Assembly (NCBI RefSeq): GCF_028389875.1
Contig: NC_084687.1
Location: 2,764,157 to 2,828,156 of the forward strand
Origin: Rhea pennata
Lineage: Eukaryota; Chordata; Aves; Rheiformes; Rheidae
Direction of reading: 5' to 3'
Length of the DNA stretch: 64,000 bases
Made by a program: the position numbers and the translations under genes. The notes under the pieces were generated by a model. The model was not told the origin of the DNA, did no database searches, and worked only from the letters and a program-made list of their open reading frames with translations. This document shows positions 42,957-54,400 of this stretch, one piece after another; positions within the stretch are counted from its first letter, which is position 1; the number at the start of each line of letters is the position of its first letter.

Positions 42957-45053
42957 GGATGCAGACTACAGCCTAAAATAGCTTTTCTAATAGGAACAGG
43001 AACTGGGCCTGGCAAACGGGGAACTTTCTTCAGGGGTGAAAAAAATAGCGAGGTGAGGATGAGGAAATGCGAGATTTCCTGCTGCCAACGCTTTGCTGCC
43101 CTCCCACGCTGTGCCGATGCCTCGACGCGCTGCCTGGGGATGGTCGTTGCTGCCTGGCCTGAACCTGCCGCTCTGCAAATATTTGCTGCAGGTTTTTGAG
43201 CTTTGCTGGGGCTCTAAACTGGGTCGTAAAGATGGATATCTGCCCACAGAAATGTACAGAGCTGAGGACAGCTCTGGAAAAAACATGGTGGGGTCTTCCT
43301 TCTGCTTTCCCTGAGGTAGGACTTGAGGTAGGACAGGTCCTTGGGCATGGTACCATCACTGCTACAGGTGCAGGTAACTCCTCCTGTGCCCCTGGAAAGC
43401 AGAGGTGGAGGGAGCTTGGGTTGTGTTATGGGGCAGAAGAGCTTGGACATGGGTTCAACCCTGCACCATCCTACTGTAGGCACCAGCCCTTCTGAGTACG
43501 ACTGGGTAGCGCTGGCCCCTTCTCTGGATCATGCTCCAGGTTATGTGGAGATCGCTACAGATCTGATACGGGGAAGACAAAAATCCCATGCAGGAGTGAC
43601 AAGGAGATGCCAGATGGCACTGACCAGGGGCTTCCGATATCCTGTCCCAGATATGAGGCTCTCACCCAAAAGGGGGAAAAAGAAGGAGGTGTAGCCCACT
43701 GGGAAAGTCATTTTTCCAAGGTGTGGAGCTTCCCATGGGTCTCCTGTATCTTCTTGCCAACTGCTGTAATTCCAGAGTCTCAGCTGGAGTGGGAGCTGCT
43801 GGTCCAACCCAGCTTGGTGCAGGAGGGTAGTGAATGGTGCTTTCTGTTGGTGAGTTGGGAGCTCAGACCCAAATCTGCAGCAGAGCAGATTTCCCTGATG
43901 CCTTAGAGCTTTTTCAGGCTGGACAAGTGGCCAGAGGGTTGCAGGGTCATGAGCATCCTCTGAGACGCCTCCTTGCGGAGTCGCTAACGTGGCCAGTGGA
44001 GACCTCGAGCCATGCAGCTGCGACATCGGCACGGCCCCCGCGCACATGTGGAGCCCCGGGCGCAAACGTGCAGCTGCACATTTGCAAACGCACCCCGACG
44101 CGGCTCAGCACGTGGCCTCTGCCACCGCGCAAACACGCTGTGCTTGTCACCACGTGGGCAGCAAATTGGCACTTAACTCCCACGGTCCCTTCTGCCGGCC
44201 CCCAAATTAATCTGTTTGTGCCTGTCCCGGCCCCACGGATGCCCAGACCTGCACCTGGGGGGGTCTGTTGGCTCATGGATCTGCGTCCCCCACCTTGCAC
44301 CCTGCTTTTCTTAGCCAAACAGCCCGAGATCCCAGTAGCGCAGTAATCACACTGTGGAGTGATTGCTTGGCTGCCGAGAAGACCTTTCTCATCGCGGTTT
44401 TAATGAAAAAGGGTTTCGCACGAAGGTTGTGCCATCAGTCTTGCAAACAAGGCTGGCGGTCCCCGCAGCAGGGGCAAACTGGTGTAACTCCAAGGCCGCC
44501 GCGGGACTGGCATGGCTTTCCCCGGCCAAGGCCAGCCCGTGATGAAGGCGGAGGGGCTGGAACGATTGATGGCTTTGCATCGCCCGTGGCTGTTTTGCAG
44601 ACGTTATCTGCTGTAAAACTGCCTGGGAAGATTTAGCTCCCGGCTCCCAGGCTTTTAAGTTGTTCCTGATAATGTCCAGGGAAGGCGAGCGAACGCTGGC
44701 ATTTGTCACTGTCACCCGAGTTCGAAGCCGAGCCGGCTCTTGGCTTTCGAGCCGTCCTAGGGCTGGGCTCGGGCTTGGGGAGGCAGGTTCCCCGGAGCTG
44801 GGAGAAGGTCCCTCCTGTGGGTCCCCATGGGTCGTGGGAGGCTCTGCTCGATAGCTGATGAACCAGCGGCTTCGTTCCCCCTCGGCCATTAGCATCTCCC
44901 TGGAGCTGAAGAAGGTCCCCAAAGACACTGGGATGTTGGAGATCGTTTTTTATTTCCTCTGGCTCTGCCAGCTCCACCAGCACCAGGACACCCTGCTGCG
45001 CTTTGGGGCAATGCAGAAATCACTGAGCCTCCCTTGGCTCCTTCCCTGTGCAG

Positions 45054-45176
45054 GTCCTGCTGGTGAAGAGGAGGTGAGGCCTGAGCTGTAGCTGCTGCTA
45101 GTGCCATTCCCTTCGGGACACTCGTCTTCTCCCTTCCTCCCCTCCCGGCCCCCGGGGGCCGCGCGGAGCGATCTCG
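45054..45176 (+). other. SLC6A17: Probable SLC6A17 5' UTR part of exon 2
   Basis: It begins after the acceptor ttccctgtgcag and runs to the ATG. The sequence before the ATG (gatctcgATG) has a weak Kozak context at -3 (t) and +4 (c), so the start choice rests on agreement with the known N terminus [12 protein letters not shown]. Confidence 0.45.
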
Positions 45177-45462
45177 ATGCCGAAGAACAGCAAGGTGACG
45201 CAGCGGGAGCACAGCAGCGAGCATGTCACCGAGTCGGTGGCCGACCTGCTGGCCCACGAGGAGCCCGTGGACTACAAGCGCAGCGTCCTCAACGTGACGG
45301 GCGAGACCTGGGACAAGCAGAAGGACGCAGAGGATGAGCTGGAGGCGGAGAACCGGCCGGCGTGGAACAGCAAGCTGCAGTACATCCTCGCGCAGATCGG
45401 CTACTCCGTGGGGCTGGGCAACGTCTGGCGATTCCCTTACCTGTGCCAGAAGAACGGAGGAG
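45177..45462 (+). CDS. SLC6A17: SLC6A17 coding exon 1 of 11
   Basis: Residues 1-95 plus one base. Cytoplasmic N terminus rich in acidic and basic residues, then TM1. Donor GGAGGAG/gtgaga. Confidence 0.95.
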
Positions 45463-48400
45463 GTGAGAGACGGGGCAGGGACGGGCTCGGCCCTCGAGAC
45501 GGGGGATACGGCCCTGTCCTGCCGTCGTAGCTGAGATTCGGATCCGGGGGCGGGAGGGAGCGAGGGGGTTGTTGGGGCTCCGGCACCCTGACGGTGCCCG
45601 TGGGCTCTTATTCTGTCGGTGGCACCAGCAAAGCGCGGGGTCCTGTTAAATCAAGTCGGCTTTCGGGCTCTGTCCTCCAACGGGGTAAGCCAGTGCAGAG
45701 AGCGATACAGAAGCCAGCCCGGCCTGTCGGTCCCTCTTTCCCGCCAGCTCATGTCCGTCTGTCTGACAGAGGCTCCCCGGTACGAGCTGTTTTTGCGTCC
45801 GAGCACTGGCAGCGCTGGCCTGTCCCCGTGCAGGACATGGCGGTATTTTAACAAGGCAGCCGGATGACGAAACGGGGCATTTTCTTGGGGCGGTTAAATA
45901 GGAGATGGGCAGCCAGGACCTGCTGCAAGAGCCTCGGCCCGGGCACCGCATCGTCCTGCCCGTGCAGGGACGCTGGCACCTCCAGGGCTGCCCCCTTTGC
46001 CAAGGGTGTCTGGCCACCCGCACCGAGGGCAGGGCGAATCCGGGCCCAGGAGCCACGATGACTGGCTGCAGTTCCCAATTCCTGCAAGTGGAAATTAGGG
46101 GGGAGAAAAAAAAAAGAATAGTCCCTCTGCTTCTATAGTTCCCAAAGCTGCTTGTGTTGCATAGGCCTCCTGCTCCCTCCCCAAATCCTCCTGCCGCCGA
46201 CCCACCCTTTCGTCTTCTCATTTACAAGCCAGGCCAGTTTCTACCCTACGCAACCTGCGTCGCAGGAGCTGCCCGGAGGGCCAGGTCTCCTACAGCGGGG
46301 CTGAGACCCGACACCGCTCCTGACACTGATGAGCAGGCGGGTTGCTCAGCAGCGGTCCGGCTCCAGCCCCCTCGGCCGCAGCGCTGCCCTTTGCAGCGCT
46401 GGCAGGCAGCTGCTGCGGGGCGGTATTTGAGAAAACCGAGATGGGCCCGGCTCTGCGCTCCTTTCCGCCTCTCCCTTGCCTCCTGCTCTCCTCGTCCCTG
46501 GCAGCGCGCGATTCAGCGAGCCACCAGCCCTGGAGCCGGGAAGCCTGCGGTGCTCTCAATAATTAAAACGTCTCTGGTGTCATCTTTGCGATGAGTCATT
46601 CCCCCATACGGACCTGTGCAGTCAGCACTTCCCACCCCAGGGCTGCTCGCACCCCGCGCATCCCCTTGCTCCTGCGGCTCGGCACCTCCCCTGCAGCCCG
46701 TTTCCCCCCTGCGAGCTGACACACACAGTTGAGAGCACCCTAGTTTGGGTCCGAGCGGGGCCGGAGCGCGGAGGAAGGTGCGGCGGCGGCTGGTCGCGCT
46801 GCGGGTCTGCCCGCGGGCGCTCACGCGGCGGCCGGCGTGGCCGCGGCGGGCTGCAGCGCCTGCCCGCGGGCGCGCGTGCCTCTCCGCTTGCTCTAGCGCG
46901 CGCGTCGGCTGCGCCGCGCGTGCCGCATCGGTTGCGGCGGTGGGGGCGGTGCTGGGTTTGACCCAGCGAGCTGGCTGCGTCCTGCGGTGGGGTGGAGGCG
47001 TCCCGAGCCAGGCAGGCACCTGGACAGGCAGCTGCTTTTAGAAGATCCTCGCTGTTACGCAGCATCTTCCCGCAGCGGGTCTCAGAGACTTTACAAGCTG
47101 CCTTCACCACCGCATCCGTTTTACAGGTGGGAAGGGAAACTGAGGCACAGAGCTGGGAACTGGCTTGACCAGCGAGTTGCTGAGCTTTCCTGCACCCCAC
47201 ACTGGTCCACACTGAACCCTCCGGGCCCCTGGCCAGCGTTCCCAGGCGCCTCCATCACACAGACCCAACCAAGACCAACGTGCCCCAGCAAGGGCTTGAA
47301 GATAAGCGGGTGTCGCTTAAGGGGGAGGATCTGCCCCAGGAGGCGGAGATGCCGGATGGGGGGGCGCGGCTGGAGTCGTTCACCCGCCGGGCACTGCGGC
47401 GTCGCGTCCTCTGCGGGCGTTCGGTTACGCTTCTCGAACTGCTGATTTCTCTCCGGCCTCCTCAATCAGGCAGCGACGAAGCACGTTTCTCTTCTGGGTG
47501 ATTTCTCCGCAGCGGGGTTTCCCGTTTCGGCCCTCCCAGGGATCCTCGCTCCGGGGGGGCCCGTGTCTCCGCGCCAGCGGCTCGGCGGTGCTGGCCTCGG
47601 CTGTGCGCCTGGGCAGGACCGGGGTCCGTGATGGGTCTCATCTCCCCCGGCAGGCGCCTACCTGGTCCCGTACCTGGTCCTGCTCGTCATCATCGGCCTC
47701 CCCCTTTTCTTTCTGGAGCTGGCGGTGGGGCAGCGGATCCGCCGGGGCAGCATCGGCGTCTGGAATTACATCTGCCCCCGCCTGGGGGGCATCGGATACG
47801 CCAGCTGCCTCGTGAGTGCGCCCGCGAGCGAGTGATCCCGTCCCCCGAGCCCGGCAGCCCTGCGCCCCCAGGTCCCTGCCCGGTGGGAGGTGCTTTGGGG
47901 ATTGCACCGCTGCCCCGCGACTAAATATCACCTCCTCCTTCCTCCCCCCAGGTGTGTTTTTTTGTCGGTCTCTATTACAACGTCATCATCGGCTGGAGCA
48001 TCTTCTACTTCTTTAAGTCCTTCCAGTACCCTCTTCCCTGGAGCGAGTGCCCCATCGTGAAAAACGGCACGGTGGCCGGTGAGGGGTTGCCGCTCGCCTG
48101 GGGGCAGCGGCTCCGTGGCAGCCGCGAGGGGCTAGTTCCTGGGGAGGTGGGATGCAACCCCAGCTTCGGAGGCGATTACGGGGACCCTGGTGGTTGGGGT
48201 GTTTCAAGAGGATGTGGGTCCTATTGAGACTATTGGATATAGCCTTATAGGGGCCATCGGATAGCCAGGTATTATAAAATGTGATTTTTTTTGTTTTTTT
48301 GGATAGACCTTAGACACCATCCCTCGGAGCGGAGCGTTTCTGAGGCACTGCTGCCTCCTTGATGGCCGAAGACAGCCCACGCATCTAGATTAGATGGAGA

Positions 48401-51400
48401 TATTTCCCTCGGGTCAAATGAGCCCTGCCTCTGCCCAGCAGCTTGGGATCTTTCCCCACTGTTGGGGTGTGATGCCCCTTTTGGGGTCCAGGGCTTAGGT
48501 CCTCCAGGACTACCTGGCAGTGAGAGCCAGGTGGGACCACGTCAGAGCTTGCCTGACTGCTTCCTTAGTGCCCAAATGAGACTCCAGTGGAGTTAATAGT
48601 GTGTTTAGTAGTGTCTGAGCACCTCCTTGGGATACTCCGGGAGATTTTATGGCGAATGCCAAGTGTCTCTCCCCGTATTTAACATCTTATTTTTGTTTGA
48701 CAACGGCTTTCTGCCCTATCTCCTATTTCTCCTGCTAAAAATGAACCATGGTCCTGTCCCTGGGACGCCTGCCTTCTGCAGCTGGTCCTGGCAAGTGTTT
48801 GATGTTAGCTGATGTGAGTCTGCAAGTGATTCCCCCAAACTCCTCGTGCCTCTGGTTGGTTGCAGTTGTGGAGACCGAATGCGAGAGGAGCTCAGCCACC
48901 ACCTATTTCTGGTACCGGGAGACCCTGGACATCTCCAACTCCATCTCGGAGAGCGGCGGCCTCAACTGGAAGATGACCCTGTGCCTGCTGGTGGCCTGGA
49001 GCCTTGTCGGCTTGGCTATGATCAAAGGCATTCAGTCCTCAGGGAAGGTGGGTATCGATGGCCAGCTGAGCCTGGCTGGGATCTGTCCCCAATGCCAGGC
49101 TCTGCCTGCGCTGTTGAGGCAGAAGCTGCCTGCCTGGCCCATGCTCTCCTGCCCTGCTGCTAGAGGGCTGTGTGGCAGCTGCCCAGCTGACACCCACAGC
49201 AATGGTCCAGGGAGCAGCCACCTCAGAAGAGCCAAATAACCCCTGTTCTGGGGGATCCCTCCTCATGTGGGGGATCCCACAGCCTACATGTTGGTACAGC
49301 CCCGTGGGGAGGAAAGAGGAATCTGCTGCGGTCCCTGAGGGCAAACCCCAGGCTGGTCTCCTGATGTGTGCTGTCCAGATGGACCTTCTGACCAGCGCAG
49401 ATGTCATCTGACGAAAGGGATTTAGGGGCCCTGAAGTGGGCTGCAGCTCAGATCCCAAAAGCCACTTTGCTCGTAGGAGGTAGTGGTGAGACCTGCACCC
49501 TCCTTTGTGGTGGGAGCACTGCGGCTGTGAGCATGGGATATAGGGCAGGGAGGAATGAAAGGCTTTGCGGGACAGATGCCATTAACTTTCAGAGGTTAAC
49601 ATGTTAACATTTTGAGCAAGGCTGTGTAAGCAGCAGGGTCAGACGCAGAAGGGCACAGCCTCCTTGGACACTCGGCCACCTCCCATCTCCAGACGTGCTC
49701 TACAGATCATCTGTCCCGTTGGCAGGTAGCACAGGGCGGCGAGTCCACAGCCAGCTGTCCCTATGGCTCTGGGACAGGGGACAACAGGCCTCCTCTGGCC
49801 AGGTCCAAGCCCTTTTCACCTCTGCTTGCTGGAAATGAGCCCTGTGCCAGGACCCAGCCGGGGTTGCCCCCGGCAGATGCTGGGGAAAGAGGGGAGGTGG
49901 TGCAGAGCTACCTGTCCCCAGGCAGCAACAGTTTGCATTTCTGGGATTTTCTGAGACCACACTAGCATCTTGGGACTTCAGAGCCCCAGTGGACTTTCTT
50001 TCCTTCTCCTAAGTGTGTCCGTTCACTTTGCATTTCCTGGTGAGCTTTAACATTTGTAGCAACCTGCACCGAGCAGTCCCACAGCTAAACCCTGCACTGC
50101 ATGATAAACAGACCTCTTTTTGGGTGGATAATGACTGTCTGCAGCCCCAGGAGGGCGGTCGGAGCTGAGTCAGCCTGTGGAGGACCAGGCCGGGGCTTAG
50201 GGATACCAAGGGTTGAGCAAAGGGCAGTGCCCCAGCATCACAGCCCCTCCAAGGGGTGAGGGATGCTGGCTTTGGGCTACGTCTCCCTTCTCACCCCTGC
50301 CACGTGGCCCTTGGGTTTAAGGAGAGGAGTGTGGGAGGAGATAAATGAGACCGAGTCCACATCACATCCTTTTTGCCCTAGGTCATGTACTTCAGCTCAC
50401 TCTTCCCCTACGTGGTGTTGGTTTGCTTCCTGGTCCGAGGCCTTCTGCTGCGAGGGGCAGTAGATGGGATCATGCACATGTTCACACCCAAGGTAAGGGC
50501 TGCTGAGCTCAGCATGCTCCAAGGAGATGTTCCTCCCAGCTGGTCACACCAGCTGGCTTTGCAGGAAGAAGGTGCAGTTGCCCCAGTGGCTGCAGCCGCC
50601 TCTTGCCTGTATTGCAGCCTTGTACCCCTGTGCCCAGACTGCCATGAGCTCTAACACATAAGAATCTGCTTCCCATCACGCTGCCACTCGTGTGCACACA
50701 GCAACCTGCAAGGCTTTCTGCCCCTAAAAATTGCAGCTTCAAACCCAACCCACCCCACCAGTCCTGAGAAGTTGGCCAGGAGGTGCGATCAGCCCTCCTA
50801 AACACAGGGTACGGCCAGGAGAGACCAGAGTGTTGCAGACTGGCCAGCCCTGGTGTGGCTTTGAGACTAGCTTCGTTCCTGCTATCTTTGGATGCCCAGC
50901 CCCTGGGGCAGGGGAGGGGGGTGCCTTAGGACATTTATTTAAAGACTCCATAGGAAGATACTGGCTGACAGAGAAACCTCCACTGATGTTGTGTATCCAT
51001 TAATTAACCAGTTAATTAATTAATTAAGTAGAGATGTAGATGAGTCAGCTCAGCTGGCAAAGCTGTTACAAGATATTAATTATGATCTCTTGACGAACGA
51101 TGCTTGGAGGCCTCCAGCCTGCAGCTCTGGCTCACAGAAGGGGGCTGTGATTCAGGTGATGGGGAGGGTTAAACAAACCCGCGAGCTGAGACTTTGATTT
51201 CAAATGCTCCAGGCGTTCTGGAGATGGACGATGGCTGAGGCAGAGTGGAGACCGACTGCAGCACGTGGTCTCCTGGCGGGGGGCACGTGGGGATGCTGGC
51301 TCACTGGGACAGCTGGGCTGCAGGGCTTCGCACTGGGAGATTGAGCACCCAGACCGGGCTCTGGGTCAGAGGAAGGGAGCTGGAGCACTGAAAGATACGG

Positions 51401-54400
51401 CCAGACAAATTCATCTTTGCCTGCCTTTCTCAGTGCCTCAGTTTCCCCTCTGAGCGAGAGGGAAATGAGACCTTGGAGCACTCAGGAGTGCCGGGCATTC
51501 CAAGACCCTGATCAAGGCAGACCAAAGCCTTCTCATGGCTGCTCCGAAACCAGCCCATGTTGTAGGCATGAGCCTTTTGGTTTAGCTCTGCCTCTGTCAG
51601 GATGAGTTGAAGGGGCCCAAGCTGCCTAATCTTCCTCTTCTGTCTCCTCTCCAAGCTGGACAAAATGCTTGACCCCCAGGTGTGGCGGGAGGCAGCTACA
51701 CAGGTTTTCTTTGCCTTGGGCCTTGGTTTTGGGGGAGTCATCGCATTCTCCAGTTACAACAAGCAAGATAACAACTGCCACTTTGATGCTACACTGGTGT
51801 CCTTCATCAACTTCTTCACATCTGTCCTGGCCACCCTGGTTGTGTTTGCCGTGCTGGGCTTCAAGGCCAACATCATGAATGAGAAATGCGTGGTGGAGTA
51901 GGTGGATTTTCTTTCTCTCTCTCTGGGATGGGGAAGTCTGCTCCTGCTGCTTGTGCTGGGTTTGCGTGGCTTTTGTCCATGTGCTGGAGGTGATGGAGTA
52001 AGTGTCCTAAGGCTGGGTAATACTGTGTTTTGGTAGACCCAAGTTCCTGCTGATCAAGGCCTGGCTTTTCAAAGATGTCTCATTGTAGCTGAGGGCACAA
52101 TTCTTTTGGCTCCAGGAGGGAATTCAGCTCCTCCAATATAAAATCCAGCTCCAAGGCAGGCTGTTAATCTGCAGATTGTGGGTGAATCTAATATGTCTGG
52201 TCACATCATCTGAGTTTCCCCTGTTTTCCATTCATTTTGGGGTCCCCTGGCCTACGAGGTTAAGGAGTAGTTGTTCTGTACCCCAGAAGCAGCTGGACTA
52301 AGGCATATTTGTGCATCAAGAATTATCTTTAGACAGACTGAGCTGTGTCCATAAAAACCCTGACCATGCATTGTGGAGCCCCAGAGCAGAGGAGATGCCA
52401 CAGCAGCGTGCAGCAGAGTGGGGCCAAGTGGGGAGAAGAGGTCAGGTTCCCTGGTGGTTGCCTGGATGCATCCTCTGTCACGTGCCCCAGCGCAACTTTT
52501 ACTTACTCCTTGCAAAATTGCAAAGCATATGCAGACTGGTGCCTGAGTGACCGAGGAGGGCTCAGCCTGCCTGGTCCAAAAGGCTTGCATGGTCAGACGA
52601 TGTTCTCCACCCTGGGAAGATGGAGTCTTCTCTAAGTGACTAGGCTCTTCTCTACCTTAGGAATGCGGAGAAGATCTTGGGATATCTGAATACCAACGTG
52701 CTGAGCCATGACCTCATCCCACCCCATGTGAACTTCTCCCACCTCACGGCCAAGGACTACAATGAGATGTACAGGGTGATCATGACAGTGAAAGAGGGGC
52801 ACTTCAAAGAACTGGGCTTGGATGCCTGCCTGTTGGAGGATGAACTCAACAAGGTACCTGATGGCTTTCCTAGTAGGATAGGGAGGTCACCTCACCCGTT
52901 TCCTCTTCCTGGTAGGATCTGCTCTATTCATGTCCTGGAAACGATATTTTTAGAGACTCTCCAGGGATGGGGGTTCCCTGCTACCATGATCTTCCCCAGT
53001 GCACCGTGGTCCTTACTGGGGCAGGGGAAAAGTTTTGTGCATAGCAAGTATAGCAGAAATCTGAGGTCACCTTTGTGTCAAGGCTGGGGTACCAGACTAT
53101 TTTTCTTCCCCTGATGAGTGATTCAGCATGATGGGAGAACCCTGAGGCATGAGGTTACAGGATGTGGCATAACAAGCTCTGTTCCTGACATGGTTCTCCC
53201 CTCCTTTTGATCCTCTCTCTCCCTGGACAGTCAGTGCAAGGAACTGGTTTGGCCTTCATTGCCTTCACAGAAGCCATGACTCACTTCCCAGCTTCGCCGT
53301 TTTGGTCCGTCATGTTCTTCCTGATGCTGATAAACCTGGGGCTGGGGAGCATGATTGGGACCATGTCAGGCATCACTACACCCATCATCGACACCTTCAA
53401 GGTGCGGAAGGAAGTGTTCACAGGTGAGGTCTTTTCTCCTGCATCCTCCTGGGGTGGGTTTGGAGGGTCCCCATAGCCTTGGAGAGTCTCTCCAGAAGAG
53501 CGTGAACATGGTGGATGGGTACTGGGGCCTGGAGGCATAAGCAAACAGCTAATGGACTGTGTGATGGAGCCCTTGGTTCCCCTTGGGACATTCTGCTGAC
53601 CATGCTGCTTTGTTCTCCGTAGTTGGCTGCTGCATCTTTGCCTTCTTGGTGGGTCTGATCTTTGTGCAGCGCTCTGGGAATTACTTTGTCACTATGTTTG
53701 ATGATTACTCGGCCACGCTGCCGCTCACTGTTGTGGTGATCCTGGAGAACATCGCTGTGGCCTGGATTTACGGCACTAAGAAGTAAGGCATTTGCCCAAC
53801 CACAAGAAAAACTGTGCTGTAACTCCTAACTAAAACCTGTCCTTTCAGCTCTTTCCTGTAATACGTTTTCCCTAGGAGGCCAGCTCCGAAGGAGCAAATG
53901 CCCCAGATGCAGTTATCTGATAGAGGCAGTAACTGGCTAAGCAGTAGTAACTCAGTTCACCTCAATCCTGTAACCTAGCCCCAGGAGCAAATCTCTCTAG
54001 AGGACATCTAGTGTTGGTTATGATGCTGTGTTACTTGTTGTTACCCTTTTGCTTGAGGATTCAGGGTGAGTCTGGAAGGGGGACCTTGTGCCCATTCTTA
54101 TTGGTGGGAAGTTGACCAAAGCAACATGCTCAGGTGGCCTTATCCTGAGGAGGTTCTCGGTCAGTCCTACAGGCAGTAGGGACACTGAGATGCTTGCTTG
54201 GACCGACTAGACTCTTCTTCAGGGCCTACACTGGGCATGTGTAGCCTCAAAATGGAGGCTACTGGGAGGGGGCTTCTCATTTGAAGGTGGGGAACAGCAC
54301 GGCTCCATCTCTTTCTCTTGGCAGGTTCATGCAGGAGCTGACAGAAATGCTGGGTTTCCGGCCGTATCAGTTCTACTACTACACCTGGAAGTATGTCTCT

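Larger units (their letters stand above)
37649..45053 (+). other. SLC6A17: Probable SLC6A17 intron 1
   Basis: 7.4 kb between the putative first exon and a good acceptor (cttccctgtgcag, ending 45053) upstream of the start codon. It holds a T-run/G-run (37826-37861), candidate regulatory blocks at 39100-39420 and 42830-42990, and a MIR-like fragment at 40800-40905. Confidence 0.5.
45463..47653 (+). other. SLC6A17: SLC6A17 intron after coding exon 1, with internal CpG island
   Basis: 2.2 kb. A dense CpG block at about 46745-46950 and a MIR-like fragment at 47085-47200 are the recognisable contents. Confidence 0.8.
50493..51655 (+). other. SLC6A17: SLC6A17 intron 5 (coding numbering)
   Basis: 1.2 kb. 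Holds an AT-rich homeodomain-site cluster at 50998-51028 and a reverse-strand MIR-like fragment at 51420-51470. Confidence 0.8.

Noticed and set aside
12400..45000. A UBL4B gene between ALX3 and SLC6A17
   Set aside because: Human has this intronless gene here, but no ubiquitin-like frame was recognised. It appears to be a mammalian retrogene.
51890..51903. In-frame TAG in SLC6A17 exon 6 suggesting a premature stop
   Set aside because: The TAG is part of the GTAGGT donor. Splicing after GA restores codon GAG and the known residues ENAEK.
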